Source: Alloacidobacterium dinghuense (GTDB lineage: Bacteria; Acidobacteriota; Terriglobia; Terriglobales; Acidobacteriaceae). Taken from it: a DNA stretch of 64,000 nt. The notes beneath the pieces are model-generated. The model ran no database searches and was not told where the DNA came from. It saw only the letters and a list, made by a program, of their open reading frames with translations. Both the position numbers and the translations under genes were made by a program. The DNA lies in contig NZ_CP060394.1 of the NCBI RefSeq assembly GCF_014274465.1, forward strand, positions 6,076,001 to 6,140,000, written 5' to 3'. Numbering within the stretch: the first letter of the stretch is position 1; every line of letters begins with the position of its first letter. This document shows, piece by piece, positions 61,049 to 64,000 of this stretch.

Positions 61049-63145
61049 ATGAGAGTGAAGAAATTTGCTGTCGCCTTGTTTTTTCTCTGCGGATCGCTGT
61101 GTGGCCAAGCGCAGAAATCAAAACCACCCATCACGCTCGATGAGTTCATGAACTCGACGGAAGTCCGGATGGCGAGAATCGCTCCGGACGGACAGGCGGC
61201 AGTGATCTGGACTTCGTCGCCTGACTGGCAGCACGACCGCTTCCGCGATGATCTGTGGCTCTGGCGGCAGAAGACGGGAACAACTGTGCAGCTGACGCAG
61301 TCAGGCTACGATTCAGCTCCCGCATGGTCTCCGGATGGCAAGTACATCGCGTTTATCTCGTCACGCGCTCTTGCCGATGAGGACAGCGAGGCGAAAGACG
61401 ACGACAAGGAAGGCACGGAGAGGGTGTGGCTGATTGCCGTGGCCGGTGGCGAGGCATTTCCGCTCTACACGGAAAAGCTGGATGCGCATGCGCTCGCCTG
61501 GTCAGCGGACGGTTCCAGGATTTTCTTCTCCGTGCAGCAGCCGCTCACCAAGGCGCAGGAGGACGCTCGCAAAGAGGAATGGAAAGATGTGATCCGGTGG
61601 CGCGAGCAGGAGCGGGGCGACACGCTGCTGGCGATTCCGGTGCAGGACGCCATTGCCGAAGCGCAGAAGATTCCAGGACCGAAGGCATCCGCGAAGAAAG
61701 AAAAGGAAGACGAAGAGTCTCCATTGCCGAAACTGGCTAAGGTGTTGACAAAGAACGATCGCGAAATTTCTGAGATCGCTGCCGCTCCTCAGCAAATTGC
61801 ATTCGAAACTGAATCCGTCTCGCATCGCATGGAAGGGCCTGCGGCGAGCGAAATATTCCTGGTCAGCACGAATGGAGGCGACGCGAAGCAGTTGACCCAC
61901 AACCAGGCCGTAGAAAGCGGGTTGCGATGGGGGCCGGATGGGAAGCAACTCTACTTCAACGTGCGCGCCGCAGCAGGTTCGCTCGATGGCAAGTATCAGG
62001 ATGTTCAGGGACGTTTGTACGTGATCGATCCTGCGAGCGGAAAAGTGGGTCGGTTAGGCGCGGACTTCAAAGGATCGCTCGAAGAGTACACGCTTGGCTC
62101 AGATGGAACTGTAATCGCAGAGGGCATGACCGGGACGCAGCAACAGCTCTACAAAATTGAGGAGAGCAAGGCGGAAGCTCTGAGCGGAGTTGCAGGCAGC
62201 TACTCAGGAATAGATGCTGCGAAGCAAGGGCACAAGCTGGTGGTGCTGCATTCCACGATCAACGATCCAATGCAGGCCTTTGTCTCCGATAGTCCGGATC
62301 AGTTGGAGCAAGCCAAAGCAGTCACGAATTTCAATCCCATCTTCCGGGAACGAGCGCAGCCCGAGTGGACGACCTATAAGTGGAAATCGGATGACGGCAC
62401 CGAAGTTGAGGGAGTGTTGATCTATCCGCCGGGAAAGAAGGACGCGAAACATCTGCGCATGTTCACGCTGATCCACGGTGGTCCTGCCGATGCAGACGGC
62501 AACCACTTCGGTGCCGACTGGTACGATTGGGCGACCCTGGCAGCGACAAACGGGTGGCTCGTCTTCCGTCCAAATTATCGCGGATCGAGCGGCTACGGCG
62601 ATGAATTCATGTTGCAGATCGAGCCGCATCTTGTTTCGGTGCCAGGCAAGGATATTCTTGCGGGCGTGGATGCTCTGGTGAAAGATGGCATCGCCGATCC
62701 GAACCATCTGACCATTGGCGGATACAGCTACGGCGGCTACATGACGAACTGGCTGATCACGCAGACGACGCGCTTCAAGGCTGCCGTGACAGGCGCGGGC
62801 GCCGTTGAGCATGCGGCGAACTGGGGCAACGACGACGAGACCTACGACGATGCCTGGTATCTCGGCGGCCTTCCGTGGGAGAAGCCGGAGTTATATCAGT
62901 CAGAGGCCGCACTTTTTCAATTCGACAAGGTGAAGACCCCAACACACATCGTTGGCGGAAATGCTGATGTGCGTGTCAGCTTTCTTGAAGATATCCTGAT
63001 GGAGCGTGCCTTCCAGCAGATCAATGTGCCGCACACGTTTCTCGCGTTTCCCGGTGAAGGGCATGGATTGGATAAGAATCCCTGGCATGGCTACATTAAA
63101 GTGCGTGAAGAGTTGAAGTGGCTGGATAAATATGTCAATCAATAA
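61049..63145 (+). CDS. Exported S9-family (prolyl oligopeptidase/acylaminoacyl-peptidase-like) serine peptidase
   Basis: A 698-residue secreted peptidase. A signal peptide (KKFAVALFFLCGSLCGQA) precedes a beta-propeller with WSPDGKYIAFISSR-type blades (residues ~35-430). The catalytic domain has GGYSYGGYMTNW (nucleophile Ser), GGNADVRVS (Asp) and FPGEGHGLD (His). A Lys/Glu-rich insert (KASAKKEKEDEE) sits in the propeller. The nucleoside-hydrolase start lies inside its last codons (14-base overlap), so the two are cotranscribed. Confidence 0.9.
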   Translation: MRVKKFAVALFFLCGSLCGQAQKSKPPITLDEFMNSTEVRMARIAPDGQAAVIWTSSPDWQHDRFRDDLWLWRQKTGTTVQLTQSGYDSAPAWSPDGKYIAFISSRALADEDSEAKDDDKEGTERVWLIAVAGGEAFPLYTEKLDAHALAWSADGSRIFFSVQQPLTKAQEDARKEEWKDVIRWREQERGDTLLAIPVQDAIAEAQKIPGPKASAKKEKEDEESPLPKLAKVLTKNDREISEIAAAPQQIAFETESVSHRMEGPAASEIFLVSTNGGDAKQLTHNQAVESGLRWGPDGKQLYFNVRAAAGSLDGKYQDVQGRLYVIDPASGKVGRLGADFKGSLEEYTLGSDGTVIAEGMTGTQQQLYKIEESKAEALSGVAGSYSGIDAAKQGHKLVVLHSTINDPMQAFVSDSPDQLEQAKAVTNFNPIFRERAQPEWTTYKWKSDDGTEVEGVLIYPPGKKDAKHLRMFTLIHGGPADADGNHFGADWYDWATLAATNGWLVFRPNYRGSSGYGDEFMLQIEPHLVSVPGKDILAGVDALVKDGIADPNHLTIGGYSYGGYMTNWLITQTTRFKAAVTGAGAVEHAANWGNDDETYDDAWYLGGLPWEKPELYQSEAALFQFDKVKTPTHIVGGNADVRVSFLEDILMERAFQQINVPHTFLAFPGEGHGLDKNPWHGYIKVREELKWLDKYVNQ

Positions 63146-64000
63146 TCACTCAAAGACATGGATTGCCTGTTTCGCAGCATGGTTATTTGTTGCGAGTTGC
63201 CTGAGCGCATTCGCACAGCAACAAAAAGTCATCATCGATACCGATATTGGTGACGACATCGACGATGTTTTTGCTGTCGGTTTGGCATTGTCGAGTCCGG
63301 AGCTGAAGATTCTGGGTGTGAGCTCGGCGTGGGGCGATACCGAATTGCGCAGCCAGATGTTGGATCGCCTGCTTTGCGAGACAGGACGCAGTGATATTCC
63401 GGTTACGACTGGAGTGAAGACGCCGCGAAAGTCAATCTTTACGCAAGACGTATGGGCCAAGGCAGGTGTAACGCACGCGCATGGAGACGCCGTCGATTTT
63501 CTGCTCGATCAGGTGAGGAAGAATCCTGGAGAGATTACGCTGATCGCCATTGGCCCGCTCTCGAATATTGGCGCGGAGATCGACCGCGATCCTGAGACAT
63601 TCAAGAAGCTGAAGCGTGTCGTGCTTATGGGAGGATCGATTCGGCGTGGCTACGACGAATTCGGGACGCTCAGTCTAATACCGCGTCCGCCAGACGCGGA
63701 ATACAACATTGCGATGGATCCTGCTGCCGCTCAGAAGCTGGTGTGGTCAGGAGCTCCGATCTACATGATGCCGCTCGATTCTACACAGTTGAAATTCGAT
63801 GAAGTGAAGCGTGCGATGTTGACAACGGTAAGCACGCCGCTCACAGATTCGCTGCAGGTGCTCATCGCAGAATGGCAGCGGGGGACGCATCAGACGACGC
63901 CGACGATGTTTGACGCAGTGGCCGCCGCGTATGCGCTGAAGCCTGAATTGTGTCCTGCCACGCCTCTGCATATTGATGTCGATGACAAGGGTTTTACGCG
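63132..64000 (+). CDS. Exported nucleoside hydrolase (inosine-uridine type), 3'-truncated by the window edge
   Basis: 289 codons of an inosine-uridine-preferring nucleoside hydrolase cut off by the end of the window. A signal peptide (TWIACFAAWLFVASCLSAFA) is followed by the Ca-binding Asp cluster DTDIGDDIDDVFAVGLAL. IAIGPLSNIG, VLMGGSI and the EYNIAMDPAAAQKL motif complete the pattern. The family splits nucleosides into ribose and base; a secreted form suggests nucleoside scavenging. The ATG at 63132 overlaps the S9 peptidase by 14 bases in a different frame, indicating translational coupling. Confidence 0.9.
   Translation, partial: MSINNHSKTWIACFAAWLFVASCLSAFAQQQKVIIDTDIGDDIDDVFAVGLALSSPELKILGVSSAWGDTELRSQMLDRLLCETGRSDIPVTTGVKTPRKSIFTQDVWAKAGVTHAHGDAVDFLLDQVRKNPGEITLIAIGPLSNIGAEIDRDPETFKKLKRVVLMGGSIRRGYDEFGTLSLIPRPPDAEYNIAMDPAAAQKLVWSGAPIYMMPLDSTQLKFDEVKRAMLTTVSTPLTDSLQVLIAEWQRGTHQTTPTMFDAVAAAYALKPELCPATPLHIDVDDKGFT

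Overview
The window looks like a chromosomal segment of an Acidobacteriota of the Terriglobia/Acidobacteriaceae type. The evidence is three Oar-like TonB-dependent receptors (carboxypeptidase-regulatory N-terminus, 970-1260 aa), paired FG-GAP/ASPIC-UnbV proteins, secreted peptidases, many Tat-exported oxidoreductase/isomerase-type proteins, and a mosaic of palindromic intergenic repeats. This assignment is inference from protein style; no rRNA or tRNA gene was seen. There is no CRISPR array, IS element or prophage.

Layout. 1-7.8 kb: the end of acetate kinase, a membrane acyltransferase, a CPA1 Na+/H+ antiporter, an acyl-CoA synthetase/ACP/PlsC fusion and an RNB ribonuclease. 7.9-12.2 kb: a formate/nitrite-type channel, then a minus-strand envelope-stress operon (XRE regulator, NfeD-like protein, flotillin, PspA) with operators laid over its own promoter. 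12.3-17.7 kb: a frameshifted DUF72 gene, a BON lipoprotein, an SDR plus TreZ, and a TauE/DUF1634 pair. 17.7-20.2 kb: a sulfite/nitrite reductase and siroheme-synthase operon preceded by a polycysteine leader peptide and terminator. 20.3-30.5 kb: a DUF5666/TonB-receptor pair, a sugar uptake and oxidation cluster (MFS, isomerase, Gfo/Idh/MocA), an ArsR/SRPBCC pair and DUF1697. 30.5-31.1 kb: repeats and a TIR-domain remnant. 31-36.7 kb: a Cys/His-motif hypothetical protein, an Lrp regulator divergent from hutH-hutU-hutI. 36.7-38.2 kb: an isoleucine leader peptide, attenuator and ilvA. 38.2-45.2 kb: a LacI regulator, a GH5-like lipoprotein, two ASPIC proteins and a glycosyltransferase. 45.7-64 kb: secreted DinB, hydrolase, phosphoesterase, two TonB receptors, CocE esterase, M20 and S9 peptidases, and a truncated nucleoside hydrolase.

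The most striking content is regulatory. Two amino-acid leader peptides with transcription attenuators occur in one window. One is Ile-rich, ahead of ilvA, with a complete antiterminator/terminator switch. The other is Cys-rich (CCGCCIC), apparently leaderless, ahead of sulfite reductase. Both place the antiterminator segment in the last codons of the leader ORF, so a ribosome reaching the stop codon would mask it. Other compact regulatory modules are the XRE operator pair, a twin ArsR operator flanking a likely leaderless promoter, and LacI- and Lrp-like palindromes. A seven-copy intergenic stem-loop repeat, mostly at 3' ends of genes, keeps its flanks while its stem changes in a compensatory way.
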